Source of the DNA: Geodermatophilaceae bacterium
Lineage (GTDB): Bacteria; Actinomycetota; Actinomycetes; Mycobacteriales; Geodermatophilaceae
Direction of reading: 5' to 3'
DNA length: 11,663 nt
Assembly: GCA_013813215.1 (NCBI GenBank)
Contig: JACCSC010000408.1
Span: 1 to 11,663 of the forward strand
Shown: positions 6,976 to 11,663 of the stretch, one piece after another
Layout: the number at the start of each line of letters is the position of its first letter
Numbering within the stretch: position 1 is the first letter of the stretch
Notes under the pieces: model-generated
Database searches by the model: none
The model's input: only the letters and a program-made list of their open reading frames with translations
Told to the model about the DNA's origin: nothing
Made by a program: the position numbers and the translations under genes

Positions 6976-6978
6976 TCA
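6973..6978. other. Palindromic TGATCA holding both stop codons of polA and the convergent VOC gene
   Basis: The plus-strand TGA (6973-6975) ends polA, and the minus-strand TGA (6978-6976) ends the VOC gene. Together they form the perfect palindrome TGATCA. There is no room for a terminator between the genes, so each transcript must end inside, or run antisense through, its neighbour. Confidence 0.9.
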
Positions 6979-7365
6979 GGGGTCGTGGCGGCGCTCGACG
7001 AGGTCCCAGCGGTTGCCGTACAGGTCTTGGAACACGGCAACCGTGCCGTACACCTCCTGTCGTGGCGGCTCGACGAAGCGCACGCCTGCGGCCCGCAGGC
7101 GCTCGTACTCGGCGAGGAAGTCGTCGGTGTCGAGGAAGAAGGCCACGCGGCCACCGGTCTGATCTCCGACCCGCAGCCGCTGTGCCGCGGTGGCGGCACG
7201 GGCCAGCAAGAGGGCCGTGCCGCCGGGCGGGCCGACGACGATCCAGCGCTTGTCCCCGGGCAGGACGCTGTTTTCGCGCAGCTCGAACCCGAGGGCATCC
7301 ACGTAGAAGCGCACCGCCTCGTCGTACTCGCGAACGACCACCGTGACCAGACCCACCGATCGCAT
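6976..7365 (-). CDS. VOC-superfamily (glyoxalase/dioxygenase-fold) protein
   Basis: This 129-aa protein has one vicinal-oxygen-chelate domain. It has two beta-alpha-beta modules: VTVVVREYDEAVRFYVDALGFE (7-28), and RVAFFLDTDDFLAEYERLRAAGV (73-95) ending in GTVAVFQDLYGNRWDLVER (107-125). The GNRWDLVE end supplies the usual last metal ligand (Glu124). The first ligand position in strand one holds Leu/Val rather than His or Gln, so ordinary metal-dependent glyoxalase chemistry is doubtful. It could instead bind a ligand or drug, like bleomycin-resistance proteins. The ATG at 7365 has AGGA about 10 nt upstream. It starts 26 nt after the stop of the eamA-like gene, so the two are probably one transcript. 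Its stop codon is back-to-back with that of polA, leaving no intergenic space. The substrate is unknown. Confidence 0.85.
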   Translation of the reverse strand: MRSVGLVTVVVREYDEAVRFYVDALGFELRENSVLPGDKRWIVVGPPGGTALLLARAATAAQRLRVGDQTGGRVAFFLDTDDFLAEYERLRAAGVRFVEPPRQEVYGTVAVFQDLYGNRWDLVERRHDP

Positions 7366-7391
7366 CCGCTCATCCTGTCCGTGCCGAGCGG

Positions 7392-8282
7392 TCACGTCCG
7401 CTCCTGGTGCAGGGCGACCCCGACGACGACGAGCCCGACGCCGAGGAGATCCTGCGCGGTGGGGACCTGACCGAGGACCAGCAGTCCGATAGCGGTCGCG
7501 GTGGCGGGCAGGATGGCCAGCATCAGCGCGAACGTCGCTCGCGACAGCCGAGCCATGGCCAGCTGGTCGGTGACGTAGGGGATGACCGAGGAGCACAGCC
7601 CTACGCCGATGCCCCACAGCAGCCAGTCCGGGTGGGCGAACGCCGGCGCGGCACCACCGACGCCGAACGGGGTCGCGACCACCGCGGCGATCAGCATCGC
7701 TGCGCCGAGCTGGTCGATCCCGCTGAGCGCTGGGTTGCCGCCGGCCAGCCGATTGGCGATGCGATGCCCCAGTACGACGTACAGCATGAAGCCAACGCAG
7801 TTGGCGAAGGCGAAGGCGAACCCCAGCGGTTCGCCGGCCAGCCGGACGTCGGTGAGCGCTGCGACACCGCCGACGGCAAGGACGAGGGCCAGCAGGTTGC
7901 GCCTGGTGCGGGCTCCGGCGGCGGCCAGGATCACCGTGCCCAGGAACTCGATGGCACCGACGGTGGACAGCGGCAGCCGGTCGACGGCCAGGTAGAATAG
8001 CGAGTTCATGGCCGCCAACACGACCCCGAGGGCCAGGAGCACGAGCCGCTCGCCGCGGTTGAGCTGCGCCACGATCCGCCACGGGCGTCGCCACACCGCG
8101 AAGACCACCGCCGCGGCGGCGATGCGCAGCCAGGCCACGCCGAGCACGTCCACCCTGGCAAACAGGAGCACCGCCAGGGACGGCCCCAGATAGTGGAAGA
8201 CGGCGCTGGTGAGGAAGAACGACGTGGGCGGCAGGGCGGTGACGCGCCGGCCCAGCCGAGCGCGACGCGAGGTGCTGGTCAT
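7392..8282 (-). CDS. EamA/DMT-family transporter, RhtA-like (probable amino acid or metabolite exporter)
   Basis: This is a polytopic membrane protein of 296 aa, the usual size for a ten-helix drug/metabolite transporter built from two EamA halves. The first half includes FFLTSAVFHYLGPSLAVLLF and VVLAAMNSLFYLAV, then LPLSTVGAIEFLGTVILAA. The second half includes SSVIPYVTDQLAMARLSRAT, then LAILPATATAIGLLVLGQ and LLGVGLVVVGVALHQERT. The end of each half resembles the threonine/homoserine exporter RhtA rather than the YdcZ or SMR groups. The ATG at 8282 has AGAGGA seven nt upstream. The gene is divergent from an Lrp/AsnC-type regulator across 62 nt, a common pairing for amino acid exporters such as BrnFE and LysE with their regulators. 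It is probably co-transcribed with the VOC gene downstream. Export of an amino acid is inferred from family and neighbour, and the actual substrate is not shown. Confidence 0.87.
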   Translation of the reverse strand: MTSTSRRARLGRRVTALPPTSFFLTSAVFHYLGPSLAVLLFARVDVLGVAWLRIAAAAVVFAVWRRPWRIVAQLNRGERLVLLALGVVLAAMNSLFYLAVDRLPLSTVGAIEFLGTVILAAAGARTRRNLLALVLAVGGVAALTDVRLAGEPLGFAFAFANCVGFMLYVVLGHRIANRLAGGNPALSGIDQLGAAMLIAAVVATPFGVGGAAPAFAHPDWLLWGIGVGLCSSVIPYVTDQLAMARLSRATFALMLAILPATATAIGLLVLGQVPTAQDLLGVGLVVVGVALHQERT

Positions 8283-8344
8283 GCAACGATCCTCTGCACT
8301 AGCGTGCCCAGGCGACAGAGCACCTTGAAGGTCAGGAGCACGCG
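8283..8344. promoter_or_regulatory. Divergent promoter/operator region between the RhtA-like exporter and the Lrp regulator
   Basis: This 62-nt gap holds two imperfect dyads. GCAC-TAGC-GTGC (8296-8307) reads as TAGCGT on the plus strand and TAGTGC on the minus strand, so it could supply overlapping -10 boxes for both genes. ACCTT-G-AAGGT (8322-8332) lies just before the regulator's ribosome site. No good -35 is visible for either gene. Binding of the adjacent Lrp-type protein here is expected for the family but not proved by the sequence. Confidence 0.4.
8334..8338 (+). promoter_or_regulatory. Ribosome binding site that decides the TTG start of the Lrp-type regulator
   Basis: AGGAG lies 6 nt before TTG 8345-8347. 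The site supports TTG as the start, giving a 20-residue basic/Pro-rich lead before the helix-turn-helix. A later GTG at 8411 would remove the first residues of helix one. Confidence 0.65.
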
Positions 8345-8845
8345 TTGCCTGCAGAACGGCGGCCTCGGCGCCCTGCGGCCTACAACAGCCCGAGTCGTCC
8401 GCTCGACGAGGTGAACCTGCGGCTGCTCGCAGAGTTGTCGGCGAACCCCCGGTTGACCATGTCCGAGTTGGCCCGTCGGATCGGCCTGTCGGCCCCTGCG
8501 GTCACCGAGCGGGTACAGCGGCTGGAACGCGCCGGTGTCATCACCGGCTACCGGCTGGACCTGGACCCGGCGACCCTCGGCCTGCCGGTGACTGCGTTCG
8601 CCCGGATCAGGCCTTCACCCGGCCAGTTGCCCAAGGTCGCCGAGGTCGCGGCCAGGCTGCCGCAGATCAGCGAGTGTCACCGGATCACCGGCGAGGACTG
8701 CTTCATCGTCAAGGTCCACGCCGCCGCCATCGACGAACTCGAGGCCACGCTGGATGAGTTCCTGCTCTACGGGACGACCACGACGTCCATCGTCGTCTCC
8801 ACGCCCGTTCCACCACGGCCGCTACCGCTGCCCATCCCTCCGTGA
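8345..8845 (+). CDS. Lrp/AsnC-family transcriptional regulator
   Basis: This DNA-binding regulator of 166 aa is of the feast/famine type. Residues ~22-70 form the winged helix-turn-helix: LRLLAELSANPRLTMSELAR, then a recognition helix in LSAPAVTERVQRLERAGVI (48-66) and the wing GYRLDLDP. Residues ~78-152 form the RAM ligand-binding domain, with ISECHRITGEDCFIVKVHA (108-126) containing the GEDCF-type turn of the effector pocket. The C-terminal PVPPRPLPLPIPP is a short Pro-rich tail. Such proteins form dimers and octamers and sense amino acids. The neighbour across the gap is an RhtA-like exporter, so control of that exporter and of its own gene is the likely role. Its stop overlaps the start of the HEAT-repeat gene by GTGA (8842-8845), so the second protein is translated with it. 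The effector is unknown. Confidence 0.93.
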   Translation: MPAERRPRRPAAYNSPSRPLDEVNLRLLAELSANPRLTMSELARRIGLSAPAVTERVQRLERAGVITGYRLDLDPATLGLPVTAFARIRPSPGQLPKVAEVAARLPQISECHRITGEDCFIVKVHAAAIDELEATLDEFLLYGTTTTSIVVSTPVPPRPLPLPIPP

Positions 8846-9381
8846 CGAGCCCACGGGAGCGGGTACGCCAGGCCACGGAGCGCTGGGGCGAAGCTGACGT
8901 CGTTCGCCTGTGCTCGGAGTTGGTGCGGTCGAGCCCCGGCGCGGTCCAGGGCCGGCTACTCGACCTGGCCATGGTGCTCGGTGGACTGACCGACCGGGAC
9001 TGGCTGGCCGGCGGTAAACCGCCGGGACACGGTTACTGGTCTCGGGTATGGGCGGTGCGGGCGCTGCTCTACGTGTGGGACCAGTCCGCCGGGCGTGCCG
9101 TCATCGGTGCACTCGGAGACGAGCACTGGCGGGTACGGGAGATGGCCCTCAAGGTGGTAGCCCTCAGGGAACTGGGGCAGGCGGCCGGGATCGCTGAGCG
9201 GCTCTGCGCCGATGAGGTGCCACGGGTCCGGGCCGCCGCGGTCAGGGCGCTCGCCGCGGTCGGCGAGGGGGAGCATGCCGATGTGGTCCGTGGACTGCTC
9301 GACGATGGGCCCCTGGTGGCCCGTGCCGCGGCCTCCGCGCTGCGCACGCTGTCGAGGCGCCTCGACCGCGACCTCGGCTGA
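8842..9381 (+). CDS. HEAT-repeat protein
   Basis: This soluble protein of 179 aa, almost all alpha-helical, probably serves in protein-protein contact. After an N-terminal helical part (1-60), HEAT-like repeats are seen at about 66-84, 85-113 (AVIGALGDEHWRVREMALKV), 116-143 (CADEVPRVRAAAVRALAAVG) and 146-171 (LLDDGPLVARAAASALRTL). Each carries the D-x-x-x-R-V/A-R-x-x-A spacing typical of these repeats. No signal peptide, membrane segment or enzyme motif is visible. The GTG start at 8842 overlaps the regulator's stop by GTGA, and no separate ribosome site is present (the upstream bases are C-rich). Production is therefore tied to the regulator. A partner role with the Lrp-type protein is possible but speculative. 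I do not recognise a named family beyond HEAT_2-like repeats. Confidence 0.85.
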   Translation: MTSPRERVRQATERWGEADVVRLCSELVRSSPGAVQGRLLDLAMVLGGLTDRDWLAGGKPPGHGYWSRVWAVRALLYVWDQSAGRAVIGALGDEHWRVREMALKVVALRELGQAAGIAERLCADEVPRVRAAAVRALAAVGEGEHADVVRGLLDDGPLVARAAASALRTLSRRLDRDLG

Positions 9382-9444
9382 CCCGCGGTACCGCGATGTT
9401 GGTGTTGTACGTTGTGCGTATACAAGACCACTATGGAGGCCGGT
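9382..9444 (+). promoter_or_regulatory. Candidate vapBC promoter/operator with direct and inverted repeats
   Basis: This 63-nt gap is the only one in the plus-strand train from the regulator to the acyltransferase. It has direct repeats TTGTACG (9405-9411) and TTGTGCG (9412-9418). It also has an inverted pair, TTGTA (9405-9409) and TACAA (9421-9425), with the self-complementary GTATAC at 9418-9423. The stretch is markedly richer in A/T than the surroundings. Antitoxin autoregulation sites normally sit exactly here. A -35-like TTGGTG (9399-9404) is present, but the -10 is unclear. Confidence 0.5.
9434..9439 (+). promoter_or_regulatory. Ribosome binding site TGGAGG for vapB
   Basis: TGGAGG ends 5 nt before GTG 9445 and 11 nt before GTG 9451. 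It overlaps the alternative ATG at 9433, which itself has no ribosome site. The site therefore supports GTG 9445 as the start. Confidence 0.6.
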
Positions 9445-9666
9445 GTGGCCGTGACTCAGATCGACATAGATGACGACGCCTTGGCCGAGGCGATGCGGCT
9501 GTCGGGTGCGCGAACGAAGAAGGAGACGGTGAACCTCGCCCTGCGCGAGTACGCCGCGCAGCGCGTGCGCATCGAGTCGCTCGAGCACTTCGCGGAGGTC
9601 GCGCGAGGTTGGGACTACGAAGGATGGCGCCGGCTGCGCGAGGCGGACAAACAGCACTTGAGGTGA
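9445..9666 (+). CDS. vapB: Type II antitoxin, VapB family (ribbon-helix-helix)
   Basis: This is a probable labile antitoxin of 73 aa. The N-terminal TQIDIDDDALAEAMRLSG (4-21) is the ribbon strand and first helix of a ribbon-helix-helix DNA-binding fold. GARTKKETVNLALREYAAQR (21-40) is the turn and second helix, a pattern very typical of VapB antitoxins. The C-terminal part ARGWDYEGWRRLREADK (53-69) is the Trp/Arg-rich region that wraps the PIN toxin. The start was set at GTG 9445 because TGGAGG lies 5 nt upstream. Longer frames from ATG 9433 or TTG 9412 would read into the putative operator and lack a ribosome site. The stop overlaps vapC by GTGA (9663-9666). It should neutralise VapC and repress its own promoter as a complex. 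The family is confident; the target sequence is not shown. Confidence 0.9.
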   Translation: MAVTQIDIDDDALAEAMRLSGARTKKETVNLALREYAAQRVRIESLEHFAEVARGWDYEGWRRLREADKQHLR

Positions 9667-10088
9667 TCCGCTTCCTCATCGACTCCTCGGCGATCTGGCG
9701 CCTCCTTCGCGAAGCGCCGCTCCGGGCGGCATGGGCCGATGTGGTGGCCGCCGGTGCGGTCGGCTCGTGTCATCCGCAACGGGCGGAGTTCCGGCGCTCC
9801 GCCCGCTCGATGGACGAGTACGAGGCCATGAGCCAGATGTTCGTGACGCAGTATCCGGACGTGCCCGTACCCAAGCTGGCCTGGGCTTGGGTCGAATCGG
9901 CGCAATACCGTCTCGTCCGAGATGGCGCCCACCGAGCAATGTCACCGATCGACCTGTTGATCTGCGCGACGGCGGCGTATCACGGTGCAGTGGTGCTGCA
10001 CGACGACAACGACTACGCCGCCGCGGCACGGCTGCTGTCCGACGTCGCCGACCGCCGGATTCACGACACACCGCCGGCCGATGGCTGA
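9663..10088 (+). CDS. vapC: Type II toxin, VapC-family PIN-domain ribonuclease
   Basis: This probable endoribonuclease toxin has 141 aa, a normal PIN toxin length. The PIN acidic cluster is complete: Asp7 in FLIDSSAIW, Glu42 in HPQRAEF, Asp97 in SPIDLLICATAA and Asp115/Asp117 in LHDDNDY. These would hold Mg2+ or Mn2+ for RNA cleavage, usually of tRNA or rRNA in this family. GTG 9663 overlaps the vapB stop (GTGA), the standard arrangement that makes toxin translation depend on antitoxin translation. A longer frame from 9609 would start inside vapB and add residues absent from PIN domains. Unusually, the 3' end overlaps the ATG of the patatin-like gene by 8 nt (10081-10088), so downstream translation is coupled to toxin translation. 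All catalytic residues are intact, so the toxin appears functional. The RNA target cannot be told from sequence. Confidence 0.92.
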   Translation: MIRFLIDSSAIWRLLREAPLRAAWADVVAAGAVGSCHPQRAEFRRSARSMDEYEAMSQMFVTQYPDVPVPKLAWAWVESAQYRLVRDGAHRAMSPIDLLICATAAYHGAVVLHDDNDYAAAARLLSDVADRRIHDTPPADG

Positions 10089-10929
10089 CGCCGGTTCCGC
10101 CGGGCCGGTCGCGTTCGTGCTCGGCGGTGGGGGCGTGCACGGGGCGGCCGAGGTGGGCATGCTCGCCGCACTGCTGGACGCCGGCGTACGACCCGACCTC
10201 GTCGTCGGGACGTCCGTCGGCGCGCTCAACGGTGCGGTCATCGCCGCCGATCCCACCGCGGCCGGCATCGAGCGGCTGACCGCGCTGTGGTCCGAGGTCG
10301 GCCACAGGGACGTGTTCGGCGGGTCGCTGCTGGCCCAGACCGCGACGCTCGTGCGCACCCGGACCCACCTGCAGCCACACGATCCGCTGCGTCGACTGCT
10401 CGTGGCGGAGTTCGGAGAGTCGGCGATCGAGGACTTCCCGGTGCCCTTCCAGTGCGTGGCGGCCAGCATCGAGCGGGCCACCGAGCACTGGTTTGACGCC
10501 GGGCCCGTCGTGGACGCCGTCCTGGCCAGCTGCGCCGTACCGGGTCTGCTCGCTCCGGTCCGGATCGGTGACGAGCACTTCCTCGACGGTGGCCTGGTCG
10601 ACAGCATCCCGGTCGGCCGCGCCGTCGCCCTCGGGGCCCGGGTGGTCTACGTGCTGCACGTCGGGCGGGTGGACAGCCTGCTGCGCCCTCCGCGCCGGCC
10701 GTGGGAGGTCGCCATGGTCGCCTTCGAGATCGCCCGGCGCCACCGCTATACCTCGACGATGGCCGCGCTGCCCGACGACGTCTCGGTACACGTCCTGCCC
10801 ACGGGTCGGGACCCGATCCGCTTCACCGATCTGCGCCAGTACCGCTACCGCGACTTCTCCTCGGTGCCGGATCTGGTCTCCGCCGCCCGGGCGGCGAGTG
10901 CGGTCTACCTCGACGGCCTGCGACCGTGA
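10081..10929 (+). CDS. Patatin-like phospholipase family protein
   Basis: This probable lipid acyl hydrolase has 282 aa. The oxyanion loop is LGGGGVHGAAEVGML (14-28), the nucleophile elbow is GTSVGALNG (43-51, Ser45) and the second dyad member is Asp169 in FLDGGLVDSIPV. All catalytic features of the patatin Ser-Asp dyad are present. In the glycine loop the usual Arg/Lys of GGGxRG is His20, a small deviation. No signal peptide or membrane segment is clear, so it is probably cytosolic or peripherally membrane-bound. ATG 10081 overlaps the vapC stop by 8 nt, and its conserved first strand begins soon after. A longer frame from 9985 would run inside vapC without support. No ribosome site is seen, which fits coupling. 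The stop overlaps the acyltransferase GTG by GTGA. Together with that gene it suggests phospholipid deacylation and reacylation. The substrate is unknown. Confidence 0.9.
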   Translation: MADAGSAGPVAFVLGGGGVHGAAEVGMLAALLDAGVRPDLVVGTSVGALNGAVIAADPTAAGIERLTALWSEVGHRDVFGGSLLAQTATLVRTRTHLQPHDPLRRLLVAEFGESAIEDFPVPFQCVAASIERATEHWFDAGPVVDAVLASCAVPGLLAPVRIGDEHFLDGGLVDSIPVGRAVALGARVVYVLHVGRVDSLLRPPRRPWEVAMVAFEIARRHRYTSTMAALPDDVSVHVLPTGRDPIRFTDLRQYRYRDFSSVPDLVSAARAASAVYLDGLRP

Positions 10930-11663
10930 AGCTCCCGCCACGCTCGGTCCGCCGGGTCGTCGGTCCGATTGTCCTCGCGGCCGTCGCCCTGCTCGGACTC
11001 CTGCTGCTGCCGGGCCTCTTGGTCGCGGCGGCCGTGGCGTCGTTCTTCCTGCCGGGGCACTGGCGCGCCGTCCGGCTGCTCGGCTTCGCGCTGGTCTGGC
11101 TGGCCGTGGAGCTGGTCGCCTTGACCGCGGCGTTCGGGCTGTGGGTGGCCAGCGGCTTCGGCCTGCTGCTCGGTATGCAGTGGATGCAGCGGGCGCACTA
11201 CGCGATCCTCCGGCTCGTCGTCGAGACGGTAGTCGACGCGGCCCAGGTCATCTTCCGGCTGGAGCTGGCGACCGACGAGGTGTCGTGGAGCCCGCTGGAG
11301 GACGGCGTACCCGGGTCGGCCAACGCCATGCTCGTGCTGAGCCGGCACGCCGGCCCGGGCGACAGCGTGCTGCTCGTGCAGACACTGATGAACCGTGACC
11401 ACCTGCGCCGGCCGCGGATCGTGCTCAAGGACACACTGCAGCTCGACCCCATGCTCGACACCTACCTGCACCGGCTGCCGGCCGCGTTCGTCGGCCCGCT
11501 CAGCCACCCGGAGCGCAGCGTCGGCGGGTTGGCGCGCGGCCTGGGCCCGGAGGACGCGCTGCTGATCTTTCCCGAGGGCGGCAACTTCTCCCCGCGCCGG
11601 CGGCTGCGGGCCATCCAGTGGCTACGCCGGCGGGGCTTCGGCGCCCACGCCGCGGCCGCGGAG
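10926..11663 (+). CDS. PlsC-like lysophospholipid / 1-acylglycerol-3-phosphate acyltransferase (partial, C-terminus beyond window)
   Basis: This is a membrane acyltransferase, with 246 residues visible and the frame still open at the right edge. The N-terminus is basic and followed by two hydrophobic stretches (about 12-43 and 50-80), probably membrane helices or hairpins. The catalytic motif HxxxxD is present as RHAGPGDS (His141, Asp146). The substrate phosphate-binding motif is FPEGGNFSPRRR (215-226), where most PlsC proteins have FPEGT. RPRIVLKDTLQLDP lies between, as in actinobacterial members of this family. GTG 10926 overlaps the patatin stop by GTGA. The expected product is a phospholipid formed by acyl transfer to a lysolipid. 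This complements the upstream patatin hydrolase, giving an acyl-remodelling pair. The exact acceptor (lysophosphatidate or another lysophospholipid) cannot be decided. I find the call secure at the superfamily level. Confidence 0.88.
   Translation, partial: MKLPPRSVRRVVGPIVLAAVALLGLLLLPGLLVAAAVASFFLPGHWRAVRLLGFALVWLAVELVALTAAFGLWVASGFGLLLGMQWMQRAHYAILRLVVETVVDAAQVIFRLELATDEVSWSPLEDGVPGSANAMLVLSRHAGPGDSVLLVQTLMNRDHLRRPRIVLKDTLQLDPMLDTYLHRLPAAFVGPLSHPERSVGGLARGLGPEDALLIFPEGGNFSPRRRLRAIQWLRRRGFGAHAAAAE

Noticed and set aside
6976..8286. A 436-residue minus-strand frame that could be read as one fused protein
   Set aside because: Only its last 129 codons (the VOC protein) look real. The upstream part is the off-frame shadow of the EamA exporter, and the VOC gene has its own start and ribosome site.
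9412..9444. Upstream TTG or ATG starts for vapB
   Set aside because: They would place coding sequence over the repeat-rich operator and have no ribosome site. GTG 9445 has a well-spaced TGGAGG.
9985..10080. Longer start for the patatin-like gene inside vapC
   Set aside because: The extra residues (Cys/Thr/Pro-rich) are the off-frame reading of the PIN domain's C-terminus. The conserved patatin strand starts just after ATG 10081.
9382..10088. vapBC as part of a recent mobile element
   Set aside because: No transposase, integrase, flanking direct repeats or clear change of base composition is visible. Tight overlaps with the downstream gene argue against a very recent insertion.
1..11663. CRISPR array, tRNA/rRNA genes or riboswitch
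   Set aside because: No regularly spaced repeats, no tRNA-like cloverleaf and no recognisable riboswitch core were seen. Nearly all the DNA is accounted for by protein genes.

Overview
The window looks like chromosomal DNA from a high-GC actinomycete. Most codons end in G or C, GTG and TTG starts are common, and reading frames are packed with 4-nt GTGA overlaps. DNA polymerase I is of the mycobacterial type: its proofreading site has decayed and it carries a Tyr in the O-helix. No rRNA, tRNA, CRISPR array, IS element or phage gene is visible. The genus cannot be named from this sequence alone.

Positions 1-2880 (minus strand): the livH-livM-livG part of a branched-chain amino acid (or similar) ABC importer. 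livG runs off the left edge. LivH is unusual because a secreted beta-sandwich domain precedes its permease domain. Positions 3116-3691 (plus): a GNAT acetyltransferase. It converges on a YdiI/PaaI-type hot-dog thioesterase (3729-4205, minus), and three GC-rich stem-loops lie at the meeting point. Positions 4273-6975 (plus): polA, apparently read from a leaderless mRNA that starts at its GTG. It ends base-to-base against a minus-strand pair, a VOC protein (6976-7365) and an EamA/RhtA-like exporter (7392-8282). 

Positions 8345-11663 (plus): a tight gene train of an Lrp/AsnC regulator, a HEAT-repeat protein, vapB, vapC, a patatin-like lipase and a PlsC-like acyltransferase that runs off the right edge. 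The regulator is divergent from the exporter, a typical layout for amino-acid-responsive control of export. Four of the five junctions in the train are stop/start overlaps. The only gap (63 nt, 9382-9444) carries a repeat-rich candidate VapB operator.

The most interesting points are: (1) a toxin-antitoxin pair translationally coupled to a deacylase/reacylase pair that could remodel phospholipids; (2) the LivH fusion; (3) the leaderless polA promoter; (4) the hairpin cluster that forms the 3' end of the thioesterase gene. I see no clear evidence of a wholly new defence or mobile system. The vapBC-patatin-acyltransferase module is the best candidate for something undescribed.
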